This document shows, piece after piece, positions 24,200 through 31,955 of a DNA stretch of 64,000 nucleotides. The notes below the pieces were generated by a model. It saw only the letters and a program-made list of their open reading frames with translations. It searched no databases and had not been told where the DNA came from. Source of the stretch: Villigracilis sp024434165 (lineage in GTDB: Bacteria > Chloroflexota > Anaerolineae > Anaerolineales > Villigracilaceae); the NCBI GenBank assembly GCA_030263665.1, contig SZPK01000002.1, positions 69,695 to 133,694 of the forward strand. The letters are read 5' to 3'. Both the position numbers and the translations under genes were made by a program. How positions within the stretch are numbered: position 1 is the stretch's first letter; each line of letters begins with the position of its first letter.

Positions 24200-26527
24200 T
24201 TAGCGCGGAAGACCGATGAGTTGGGCGTCGAGCCAGACGAGCCACTCCGCGGGGAGGTCGTTGCCCGAATGCACTTCGAGCACGAAAAATCCCCGGCTTC
24301 CGGTGAGCTCGCCCGGAATCGGAAACTCCCATTCGCTGACCGCGCCGTCATAAAACTCGACAAACTCACCGATCATGCGGGGATCGGGTGCGTTCGGCTC
24401 GTAAAAGTAAACGGCAAACGTCACGTATCTGGAATTCAATTTAAATTCGCCGGGTAAAAGTTTATAACCGATGCGCGCCTTGAACACGTCCCCGGGTTGA
24501 AGCCTGAACGAAGTCAGGTCGTAGGTTCCCCGCACCCAACGCGCGTTGAAAAACGGATACGTAAGCAGCGCCACTTCGTCGTCTTTCGACGCATCTTCCA
24601 TCAAAGGGAACGGCTGCCATCCGGCGTATGGCGTTTCATTCGAAGAGGCAAATTCCTCCGGCGAAGGCCGCGGCAAATCGGTCAGGAACTTCAACGCTTC
24701 AAACGGCTGCCCGTCAATGGAGTCAAACCTGGTTTCCCATACGGCTTCATTGGCTTGTTTGACAAAATCAAAAACCACTACCGAAGCGGGCGTGGGTGTC
24801 GGTGTTTGTGTGGGGCGTTCGGTGGGAACGAACGGCGTGAATGTCAATGTTGGCGGCGGGGTTGGGAAATCTGTCAGGGTCGGCGGTGGAGGAGGAACGG
24901 GGGTGGGGTCATTCCCGGAATTGATGACAGCAAGGAAGACCAACGCCAGCGCCGCCAGCGCCAATGCCCCTCCGCCCACCGAGCCAATCAAAAGCCATCG
25001 CACGAAGCTGCTCGATCCCGCCGGCGAGGACTTCCCAACCTTTGGGGGAACCGGCGGGCTTGCCAGAACGTTCAGGTTATGCTGTGTGACCTGAATACCG
25101 CCCTTGTCGCCAATTGCGCGGCGCACATTCAGCGCCTGTTTGAAAAATTCCTGCGCCTCCAATTTCGCGCCGAGGCCCATCGAGCGGACGCCCAACTGGT
25201 GCAGCACCCAGCCTTCGAGTTGTTTGTCCATCAGGGCGCGTGCCGCCATTTTCAGCAGATCCAGAATCTGCGTCCATCTCTGCCACTTTTTTTGCAGGAT
25301 GGAAATACGCTCCAGGGTTCTCCCCAAAATCACCAACTGGGGCCACTGCTTTTTCTCGCCCGTCCGCTTGAGCAGGTGGAACAGCAGGTCCGACGCCTGG
25401 TCCACCAGCATATCCTGCGGACCCGTCTTCAGCCAGTTCGTGAAGTGACCGATTAGCGCATCCTCCCAATCGGTCAAATTCCACAGCCGCGCAAGGGAAG
25501 ACGCCGCATCGCTGCTTAGACTCAGGCTTGATCCTTCCTCCAAAATGAATCCACGCCGAATCAGGGATTTCACCTCATCATTGAAGTTCGCGGCGGGAAT
25601 CATCGCCAGCAGATGGTCGCGGGTCAGGGCAAACCCGCCAGCCGCCGCCAGCAGGCTGAAAACCTTCTTCTGCGTGTCGCTGGAATTTTGAATCGCCATC
25701 TCCACCGCCGGCGATTGGGTGCGGGTCGCCGTCAGCCTTTGCAATGCCTGCGGGAGCGAGAGTCCGTCCTCCCGAAGCATCGAGGCGGTTTGTAAAATCC
25801 GAAGGGGGTGCGTTAAGAGCATCCGGCAAATTTGAAGCGCAACCGGTCTTTCATCTTCGGCGAGCGGGCGTCCCAATTCCCTCTCAAAGAGTTGGACGGC
25901 TTCTGCTTCGGGCAGACCATCCAACGAGACCGCCTGACCTTCACCCCACAGCACACGTTCGGCAGACGCAAGGATGAACATGCTGCGAGGCATGGCGTCC
26001 AGAATAAAAGAGACCTCTTCACGATTCAAGGCAAGGTCATCCAGAATGATCAAGCTGTGAATGTCCTTCAATTTTGCGCGGAGTTCGCCGTCGGGGGGTT
26101 TGTATCCCGCGCCTGCTGCAAAGAACGAATCGTAAATATCCTGCAACAGGTCGTCGCGGGCGGTCTCACGCGCCGCCAGATAAACAACCCCATCGCGGAA
26201 GTTTTTCGTCCCGGCAAGATGCGCCGCCCTGCGCAACAGCGCGGTTTTTCCGATACCGCTTTCGCCGGATACCGCAGCAGGCATCGAGGACTGAATGGCA
26301 GCGGCAAGCGCCTCCATTTCCGCGGCGCGGTCCAATAAACCGGGAAAATCACGGGGGCGAAGGTTGACCGGTCTTGTGCGAGGCTCCGCAGACGGCACCG
26401 CCGAAGGCGGCGCCACGTTCACGACCCCGCCATTCGGGTTGTTGACGACGATGTTGTAATTCCCGGCGACCAAATTCCCGCTGAAATTTCCCCTCACATT
26501 CGCTTCAATATTTTGAGGCATAGACAT
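24200..26527 (-). CDS. STAND/NB-ARC-like ATPase with transmembrane and exterior domain
   Basis: 775 residues. Residues 1-38 are rich in GN motifs (VRGNFSGNLVAGNYNIVV), as in short N-terminal recruitment segments of some STAND proteins. The P-loop ATPase follows: GESGIGKTALL with Lys94-Thr95, Walker B SLIILDDL, and helical NB-ARC/winged parts. TPR-like helices lie at about 425-487. A single TM helix (about 507-534) and a Pro/Thr linker (540-580) lead to a roughly 195-residue beta-rich C-terminal domain expected outside the cell. The gene is 21 bases downstream of cca on the same strand. An ATPase tethered to an exterior domain suggests transmembrane signalling; function not known. Confidence 0.88.
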   Translation of the reverse strand: MSMPQNIEANVRGNFSGNLVAGNYNIVVNNPNGGVVNVAPPSAVPSAEPRTRPVNLRPRDFPGLLDRAAEMEALAAAIQSSMPAAVSGESGIGKTALLRRAAHLAGTKNFRDGVVYLAARETARDDLLQDIYDSFFAAGAGYKPPDGELRAKLKDIHSLIILDDLALNREEVSFILDAMPRSMFILASAERVLWGEGQAVSLDGLPEAEAVQLFERELGRPLAEDERPVALQICRMLLTHPLRILQTASMLREDGLSLPQALQRLTATRTQSPAVEMAIQNSSDTQKKVFSLLAAAGGFALTRDHLLAMIPAANFNDEVKSLIRRGFILEEGSSLSLSSDAASSLARLWNLTDWEDALIGHFTNWLKTGPQDMLVDQASDLLFHLLKRTGEKKQWPQLVILGRTLERISILQKKWQRWTQILDLLKMAARALMDKQLEGWVLHQLGVRSMGLGAKLEAQEFFKQALNVRRAIGDKGGIQVTQHNLNVLASPPVPPKVGKSSPAGSSSFVRWLLIGSVGGGALALAALALVFLAVINSGNDPTPVPPPPPTLTDFPTPPPTLTFTPFVPTERPTQTPTPTPASVVVFDFVKQANEAVWETRFDSIDGQPFEALKFLTDLPRPSPEEFASSNETPYAGWQPFPLMEDASKDDEVALLTYPFFNARWVRGTYDLTSFRLQPGDVFKARIGYKLLPGEFKLNSRYVTFAVYFYEPNAPDPRMIGEFVEFYDGAVSEWEFPIPGELTGSRGFFVLEVHSGNDLPAEWLVWLDAQLIGLPR

Positions 26528-26548
26528 GGCAATATCCTCTCGAATGCG

Positions 26549-27802
26549 CTACGGGTGGTCCGACAGCAGTTTACGGAGGAGTTCTTCCTCCTCCGCCTTG
26601 TTTGATAACCCGCCGTCGAGCCACGCGGAGCGCAAAGCCGTCAAAATCTCGCCATACCGCGGACCGGGCGGGAGTCCCCTCGCCTTCAGGTCGTCGCCGG
26701 TTGTCTGCGGTTTGACGTGCCGCCACAACGAAATGTAATCGAGCAGGGCGTTTACGCGCGTAACGAGATAAACCGCATAGATCGAAAGCAGCGGCAGTTT
26801 TTCCAGCGCATACGTCCACTCGCTTGGTCTTGCTCCTATCAGGTGCGGAAGGCTGCGTTTCAACTGTGCCGCCGCCCAAACGGATAAAGTCAACTCGTTG
26901 GTGAAATCCAGGCGGCTGGCAATGGAAAAGACCTCATCTTCGGATAAATCCATGAACCAGAGCATGTACCCCAACGCCCGGCGGTCGGCTGGAACGTCGA
27001 GACTCGCATCCATTTCAAGGAGGCTGGCATGACGTTGATTGAATTCGGGAATTTTCGGGTGGATGAAGTTCACTATTCCCAAATTGGCTATGCGCAAAAG
27101 AATTGCCGCCGCCCTTTCCTCCTCCAGGATCAAGTCCAATTCGTGGCGCAGGCGTTCGCCGCTCAACGCGGAGAGGACCACCAGCGCTTCGGGGTTGATC
27201 AGGTCCAGGGTGGCGGGCTCAACTTGGAAGGAATACCGCGCTTCGTAACGCAGGGCGCGGAGGATGCGGGTCGGGTCGTCGAGAAACGATTTGGGATGAA
27301 GAACACGGATCGCTCCCCGCCCGAGGTCTGTTTGCCCTTCCAATGGGTCGAGGATTTCGCCGAAGGCTTCCCCATCCAACCGGATCGCCATGGCGTTGAT
27401 GGTGAAGTCGCGCCGGCGCAAGTCATCTTCGATGCGGGACGGCGTAACGGTTGGCAACGCACCGGGCTTCTCGTATATTTCTTTACGAGCAGTGATGAGG
27501 TCAACAAAGTCGGTTGATTCTGGTAAATGCCAGATGGCGGTGTAGAATTTGAAGTGCGGCGTCAACTTGCCACCGTGGATTTCGACAAGTTTCTTGCCGA
27601 GTTTGATCGCATCGCCTTCGACGATCACATCCAAATCATTTGCCGGTTTTCCCAGCAGCAGGTCGCGGACGACGCCCCCGACGAGGTAGCAAGGCATGTG
27701 CAGGGCTTGGGCTTGCGCGGCGATGTTCGAGAGGAGAGTCTGCTTGATGGGCGGGATCAAGTCCGGGTCACGCAGGAGGCGGAGCGCGTCATCCTTTTGC
27801 AT
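26549..27802 (-). CDS. cca: CCA tRNA nucleotidyltransferase/poly(A) polymerase family
   Basis: 417 residues, class II nucleotidyltransferase. Head-domain motifs: LVGGVVRDLLLG (GGxVRD), NDLDVIVEGD (catalytic DxD), RRDFTINAMAI and DPTRILRALRYEARY. It adds or repairs the 3' CCA of tRNAs, fitting the tRNA-Arg that lacks encoded CCA. The start ATG 27802 (MQKDDALRLLRD) is chosen; the frame is open to 28369 but the upstream part is antisense to the MazG-like gene. No HD domain is apparent. Confidence 0.93.
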   Translation of the reverse strand: MQKDDALRLLRDPDLIPPIKQTLLSNIAAQAQALHMPCYLVGGVVRDLLLGKPANDLDVIVEGDAIKLGKKLVEIHGGKLTPHFKFYTAIWHLPESTDFVDLITARKEIYEKPGALPTVTPSRIEDDLRRRDFTINAMAIRLDGEAFGEILDPLEGQTDLGRGAIRVLHPKSFLDDPTRILRALRYEARYSFQVEPATLDLINPEALVVLSALSGERLRHELDLILEEERAAAILLRIANLGIVNFIHPKIPEFNQRHASLLEMDASLDVPADRRALGYMLWFMDLSEDEVFSIASRLDFTNELTLSVWAAAQLKRSLPHLIGARPSEWTYALEKLPLLSIYAVYLVTRVNALLDYISLWRHVKPQTTGDDLKARGLPPGPRYGEILTALRSAWLDGGLSNKAEEEELLRKLLSDHP

Positions 27803-27945
27803 AAAATCAATTTTACCCTTATAATTCGGCGCATGTTGACCGCAAAGCGACCGAACCCGTCCCCTCGAAGCTGTACATCCTCCAGGTCTGGTTAGGTTCG
27901 CTTGAGTGCGCCCACACGGCTCCCAGACTTGGCGAGCCGTTTTTG
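27798..27945 (+). ncRNA. candidate structured leader RNA ending in a terminator
   Basis: A TATAAT at 27820-27825 (TTGCAT at 27798-27803) predicts a transcript from about 27833. It would contain a 20-codon ORF (ATG 27833 to TAG 27893) and then a terminator hairpin ACGGCTC/GAGCCGT (27916-27922 with 27934-27940) followed by TTTTTG. CCAGGTCTGG upstream can pair with CCAGACTTGG inside the terminator loop, and CGAACC can pair with GGTTCG. The mutually exclusive pairings suggest an attenuator or small RNA upstream of the MazG-like gene. No known family recognised. Confidence 0.4.
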
Positions 27946-27970
27946 TTTGTTTGACGATGGACCATAGACA

Positions 27971-28291
27971 ATGGACGACAAGAGATTGACGATTGCTGAT
28001 TTGACGGAACAAATGCACGCGCTGGTGAAGTCGAAGGGCTGGTACGAGGCGGACAGCAAACGCCCGCAGACGCCGCGCAATCTGGCGGTGTCGCTTTCGA
28101 TTGAAGCCGCGGAGATTTTGGAACATTTTCAATTTACAGACGAGATCAAGGACCACGAAGAGTTGGGCAGTGAACTGGCAGATGTGATGTTGTATCTCTT
28201 GCAGTTGGCATCCGTTTCTGGGATTGACTTGGAAGATGCGGTGTTGAAGAAGATAGAAGTGAATAAGGGCAGAAGTTGGGATGAGAAATGA
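27971..28291 (+). CDS. MazG-like nucleotide pyrophosphohydrolase
   Basis: 106 residues of the all-alpha NTP pyrophosphatase group (DCTPP1/RS21-C6-like). Metal-binding pattern: LSIEAAEILEHFQF (ExxE) and ELGSELADVMLYLLQLA (ExxD). Such enzymes hydrolyse dCTP or modified dNTPs to monophosphates. Length is typical. The 5' end reads MDDKRLTIADLT and overlaps a short heptamer-like repeat (ACCATAGACAATGGAC at 27960), so the true N-terminus may be a few codons later. The stop is immediately followed by a heptamer hairpin. Confidence 0.88.
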   Translation: MDDKRLTIADLTEQMHALVKSKGWYEADSKRPQTPRNLAVSLSIEAAEILEHFQFTDEIKDHEELGSELADVMLYLLQLASVSGIDLEDAVLKKIEVNKGRSWDEK

Positions 28292-28343
28292 GTCGAAAGT
28301 CGAAGGTCGAAAGTCACTTGACCTTTGACTTTCGACCTTCGAC
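28290..28343. repeat. heptameric repeat hairpin, AGTCGAA type
   Basis: AGTCGAA AGTCGAA GGTCGAA AGTC reads into its inverse TGACCTTTGACTTTCGACC. It begins at the stop codon of the MazG-like gene. Confidence 0.7.
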
Positions 28344-28361
28344 AGGATTTGACGAGGTTTT

Positions 28362-28892
28362 ATGAACATAACTGTTTTTGGCGGCTCACAACCAAAGGAA
28401 GGAACTCCCGCGTACGAAGAAGCGCGTGAATTGGGCTCGCTCCTCGCCCAGCGCGGACATACCGTTCTGACCGGCGGCTACATGGGGACAATGGAGGCGG
28501 TCTCACGCGGCGCGCATGAAGCGGGCGGACATGTCGTTGGCGTGACGTGTGAGGACATCGAAGCCTGGAGACCGACAAAAGCCAATGGCTGGGTGAAAGA
28601 GGAAAGAAGAAAGAAGACGCTCCCGGAAAGGATCCTGGCGCTGGTCGAAGGCTGCGATGCGGCAATTGCCCTGCCCGGCGGCGCTGGTACGTTGACAGAA
28701 GTTTCGTTGATGTGGAATTTGATGATCGTGGAGTCTCTGCCCCGCAAGCCGTTGATCCTGATCGGGCGCGGCTGGCAGTCCACGTTCGATCGGTTCTTCG
28801 GTGAATTCGAAAGTTACATGCCTGCCAACCAAAGAGACTTGTTATACTTTGCGGGCGATGTGAACGAAGCAGTTAGCAAATTGGAGAGTTGA
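28362..28892 (+). CDS. LOG/TIGR00730-family Rossmann protein (YvdD-like)
   Basis: 176 residues with the nucleotide-binding VFGGSQPKEGTP start, LTGGYMGTMEAVSRGAHEAGG and the diagnostic LPGGAGTLTEVSLMWN (PGGxGTxxE). LOG-like proteins cleave riboside-monophosphates of adenine or cytokinins; bacterial homologues are AMP nucleosidase-like or of unknown role. Follows the MazG-like gene by 70 bases, so a nucleotide-sanitation pair is plausible. A heptamer-type repeat begins at its stop. Confidence 0.9.
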   Translation: MNITVFGGSQPKEGTPAYEEARELGSLLAQRGHTVLTGGYMGTMEAVSRGAHEAGGHVVGVTCEDIEAWRPTKANGWVKEERRKKTLPERILALVEGCDAAIALPGGAGTLTEVSLMWNLMIVESLPRKPLILIGRGWQSTFDRFFGEFESYMPANQRDLLYFAGDVNEAVSKLES

Positions 28893-28950
28893 AACGTTAC
28901 AAGGTTGAAACATTCAAACCGTTGAACCTGATAACCTGTAAACCTAAGAG
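28880..28950. repeat. heptameric-type repeat, GTTGAAAC/AACCTG modules
   Basis: Modules AAGGTTGAAACATTCAAACC, AACCTGATAACCTGTAAACCT between LOG and proS. Imperfect inverted arrangement. Runs up to AAGAGG, the ribosome site of proS. Confidence 0.5.
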
Positions 28951-28956
28951 GTCAAA

Positions 28957-30396
28957 ATGGCAGAAGAAAAATTACCCACCCGGGCAGAAGACTTTTCCGA
29001 ATGGTACAACCAGTTGGTGGTGCGCTCCGACATGGCAGACTACGCCCCCGTGCGAGGATGTATGGTGGTCAAGCCGTATGGCTGGGCGCTTTGGGAAAAT
29101 ATCTGTTCGTGGCTGGATACCGAATTCAAGAAGACCGGTCACGTCAATGCGGCGTTCCCGACTCTCATTCCATTGTCCTTCTTTGAAAAGGAAAAGGAAC
29201 ACGTGGAAGGCTTTGCGCCGGAACTGGCAGTCGTCACCCACGGCGGCGGCGAAGAACTCGAAGAAAAACTGGCGGTGCGTCCCACCTCGGAGACCATCAT
29301 CGGTCACATGTACTCGAAGTGGGTCAAATCATGGCGCGACCTGCCGCTGTTGATCGTGCAATGGGGTTCGGTCATGCGCTGGGAACTGCGCACCAAACTC
29401 TTCCTGCGCACGGCAGAGTTCTACTGGCATGAAGGTCACACCGCACATGCCAGCGAAGAAGAAGCCAAAGAGGAAATGTACCGCATCCTCGACATCTACG
29501 AACGCTTCTGCCTCGAAGAAGCCGCCATCCCCGTGCTGAAAGGCACCAAAAGCGAAACCGAGCGTTTCGCCGGCGCGCAGATCACCACATCCATTGAAGC
29601 GATGATGTGGGATAAACGCGCGTTGCAGTCGGGCACATCCCACTACTTCGGCGACAACTTCGCCAGGGCGTTCGACATCCAGTTCCTGAACAAGGACAAC
29701 AAACTGACCTACGCGCAGACGACCTCGTGGGCGATCTCGTCGCGCATCATTGGCGCGATGATCATGGTGCATGGCGACGATAACGGTCTCGTCCTGCCGC
29801 CCCGCCTCGCTCCGATTCAGGCTGTGGTCGTGCCTATTTTCAAGAATGACGCCGAAAAAGAAAAAGTGCTGGAAGTCGCCGACCGCCTCTTCTCTGAACT
29901 CAAGGCTGCCGGCGTGCGCGTCAAGTTTGACGACCGCGACAATGTTTCCAGCGGCTTCAAGTTCAACGACTGGGAAATGCGCGGCGTGCCCGTCCGCGTG
30001 GAGATTGGCCCCAAGGACGTGGAAAAAGGAACCGTCGCCCTTGCCCGCCGCGACAAGCCCGGCAAAGAAGGCAAGACCTTCGTCTCGCAGGAAGGCATCG
30101 CAGATACGGTCAAGAACCTGCTGACCGATGTGCAAGCCTCGCTGCTCAAGCGCGCCACCGAATACCGCGACGCGAACATCCACAACGCGGACAATTACGA
30201 AGACCTGAAAAAGGTCGTGCAGGGCGGCTGGGCGTTCGCCTACTGGTGCGAATCCACCGAATGCGAAAAGAAGGTTAAGGAAGATACCAAAGCCACCACC
30301 CGCAATATTCCCTTCAACCAGCCTGAGGCGGAAGGCAAGTGCGTAGTCTGCGGCAAACCCAGCAAGCGTAAAGTATATTTCGCGAAAGCGTATTAG
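28957..30396 (+). CDS. proS: prolyl-tRNA synthetase (archaeal/Thermus type)
   Basis: 479 residues, class II synthetase charging tRNA-Pro. Motif 2 region VMRWELRTKLFLRTAEFYWHEGHTAHA and motif 3 AIGAMIMVHGDDNGLVLPPRLAP (here ending GLVLPPRLAP) are present, as is RPTSETIIGHMYSKWV. The C-terminal zinc-binding-like domain has CESTECEKKV and CVVCGKPSKRKVYFAKAY, characteristic of the short archaeal/eukaryotic-type ProS rather than the longer E. coli type with an editing insertion. ATG 28957 follows AAGAGG. Confidence 0.96.
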   Translation: MAEEKLPTRAEDFSEWYNQLVVRSDMADYAPVRGCMVVKPYGWALWENICSWLDTEFKKTGHVNAAFPTLIPLSFFEKEKEHVEGFAPELAVVTHGGGEELEEKLAVRPTSETIIGHMYSKWVKSWRDLPLLIVQWGSVMRWELRTKLFLRTAEFYWHEGHTAHASEEEAKEEMYRILDIYERFCLEEAAIPVLKGTKSETERFAGAQITTSIEAMMWDKRALQSGTSHYFGDNFARAFDIQFLNKDNKLTYAQTTSWAISSRIIGAMIMVHGDDNGLVLPPRLAPIQAVVVPIFKNDAEKEKVLEVADRLFSELKAAGVRVKFDDRDNVSSGFKFNDWEMRGVPVRVEIGPKDVEKGTVALARRDKPGKEGKTFVSQEGIADTVKNLLTDVQASLLKRATEYRDANIHNADNYEDLKKVVQGGWAFAYWCESTECEKKVKEDTKATTRNIPFNQPEAEGKCVVCGKPSKRKVYFAKAY

Positions 30397-30403
30397 CCAT
30401 CAC

Positions 30404-30490
30404 GTCATTGCGAGGGCGTTAGCCCGAAGCAATCTCCATATCTCAAGGGATTGCTTCGTCGCAAAGGACAAAAGCGCTCCTCGCAATGAC
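30404..30490. repeat. CGTCATTGCGAGG-type palindromic repeat, full copy
   Basis: GTCATTGCGAGG at the left, CTCGCAATGAC at the right, with inner arms GAAGCAATC and GATTGCTTC. An 87-bp nested inverted repeat; related to 9399-9459. Sits between proS and the next gene. Confidence 0.75.
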
Positions 30491-30499
30491 ATAAAAAAT

Positions 30500-31879
30500 A
30501 TGCCCGCCATTGATCTCACCCGCCTCCGCAAGCAAGCGAACCGTCTCGCAGATTTCTTCTTCCTGCCAGACGAATTCATGAAGCATTTGCGCGAGATATT
30601 GGAGTTTTACGTCAATTACACGCTCCGCACGGTGGAGAATGTCGCTCCGGGCTCGAACCTCAAAACCTACCGCACGCCCCCCGCTGTCTTAACGCAAATC
30701 CAAAACGAACTGCGCGTCAAAGCGGAAGAAAATCCTCACTTCGCGCTCGAACTCGCCGACGTGCTTTGGGATGAAGGCGCGCTCGAAACACGCCTGCTCG
30801 CCGCGTTCCTGCTTGGGCGCATCCCGCCGCAGGAAGAACGCCTGCTGCCCCGCATCACCGCCTGGACGCAGCAGATCCGCGACCCGGAAGTGCGGGCGGC
30901 ATTGCTCACCACCAGCCTCACCCGCATGAGAAAGGAAACGCCGAATCAATTTCTTGCCCTTGTGCGCGAATACCTGCACCCCGAACGCACCCGCACCTGG
31001 TCGAACGGAATTCAAGCGCTCATTCCCATGATCGCCGACTCAGATTTTGAAAACCTGCCAGCTATCTTCGACCTCGTCGAGCCGATCATCGAAGCAGCGC
31101 CGTCCACCCTGCAAAACGACCTCACCGACCTCATCGTTACGTTATATCGCGCATCTGCCAGCGAGACCATCTTCATGCTCAAGCATATTCTCAGCACCAC
31201 CGAGAACCCGATGACCGCCGTCACCATACGGCGCATCTCGCCAGACTTCCCGCCGCCCCTGCAAAAGGAACTGCGCGACCTGCTCCGCCCGCAGCCGCTC
31301 GTCGTCCCCAAACCTGCCGAACCCGATGACTTCATTGACGAGAACACGCCGCCCGAAGAAAAAGCCAAACCCGTCCGCAAGCCGGGAAAAAAGAAAATGG
31401 ACAACTCAAAAATCATCTACTTGCACGGCTCAGACAGCAGCAGCCAGAGCGGCAAAGCCCGTCAATTCGCCGAAAGATTCCCCGGCATGGTCACGCCTGA
31501 TTTCACCGGCGAGTTCGACGAACGCATGGCGCAGCTCAAAAAAATTATCGGTCGCAAAAAAGGCTGGACGATCATCGGTTCTTCTCTGGGCGGATTAATG
31601 GGGACCGTCTTCACCTGTCAAAAGCCGACTCACGTCCGCAAGCTGATTCTGCTTGCCCCCGCCTTGCTCAAAGACCCCTTCGGCTCATATCTGGACCTTG
31701 AGCCTGTCTCTGTTCCTGCAACCGTTATCCACGGGACGGCGGATGACGTCGTGCCGCTCGACGAGGCACGCGAGTATGCCGAAAAATTATTTACGAACCT
31801 GAAATACATCGTCGTGGATGACGGTCACCGCCTGCAAGAAGCGTTCAAGGAATTGAATTGGGAAGAGATTTTGGAATAG
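30500..31879 (+). CDS. HEAT/AlkD-like repeat protein fused to alpha/beta hydrolase
   Basis: 459 residues. About 1-270 is all-helical with HEAT-like units (ELADVLWDEGALETRLLAAFLLGRIPP; DPEVRAALLTTSLTRM), resembling DNA alkylation-repair AlkD-type or PBS-lyase repeats. After a charged linker, residues 300-459 form an alpha/beta hydrolase: IYLHGSDSSSQSGKA, nucleophile elbow GSSLGG, HGTADDVVP (Asp) and DDGHRL (His). An internal ATG at 31397 (residue 300) could give the hydrolase alone. The domain combination is unusual; substrate unknown. Confidence 0.82.
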   Translation: MPAIDLTRLRKQANRLADFFFLPDEFMKHLREILEFYVNYTLRTVENVAPGSNLKTYRTPPAVLTQIQNELRVKAEENPHFALELADVLWDEGALETRLLAAFLLGRIPPQEERLLPRITAWTQQIRDPEVRAALLTTSLTRMRKETPNQFLALVREYLHPERTRTWSNGIQALIPMIADSDFENLPAIFDLVEPIIEAAPSTLQNDLTDLIVTLYRASASETIFMLKHILSTTENPMTAVTIRRISPDFPPPLQKELRDLLRPQPLVVPKPAEPDDFIDENTPPEEKAKPVRKPGKKKMDNSKIIYLHGSDSSSQSGKARQFAERFPGMVTPDFTGEFDERMAQLKKIIGRKKGWTIIGSSLGGLMGTVFTCQKPTHVRKLILLAPALLKDPFGSYLDLEPVSVPATVIHGTADDVVPLDEAREYAEKLFTNLKYIVVDDGHRLQEAFKELNWEEILE

Positions 31880-31942
31880 ACGATTGACGATAGACGACGG
31901 ACGATGGAAGTTCCATAATCAATCGTCAATCGCCCATCGTCT
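31879..31942. repeat. heptameric repeat hairpin, GACGATN type
   Basis: GACGATT GACGATA GACGACG GACGATG GAA, then the inverse TTCCATAATCAATCGTCAATCG. Located between the fusion gene and the FAD oxidoreductase. Confidence 0.7.
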
Positions 31943-31955
31943 TGCCGGAGGCAAA

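Noticed and set aside
24497..25456. 319-codon ORF on the plus strand
   Set aside because: Antisense to the STAND ATPase.
22653..26527. Antiphage defence island (DUF2726 nuclease-like plus STAND ATPase)
   Set aside because: The two genes are separated by a housekeeping-like phosphatase, no other defence genes are near, and the STAND protein has a membrane topology unlike Avs-type proteins.
27826..27945. Small SRP RNA
   Set aside because: Size and terminator fit, but the conserved GGAAGG-type apical hairpin and its internal loops are not present on either strand.
27803..28369. N-terminal extension of the CCA-adding enzyme to a start at 28369
   Set aside because: Would be antisense to the MazG-like gene and run through a heptamer repeat; family members begin near ATG 27802.
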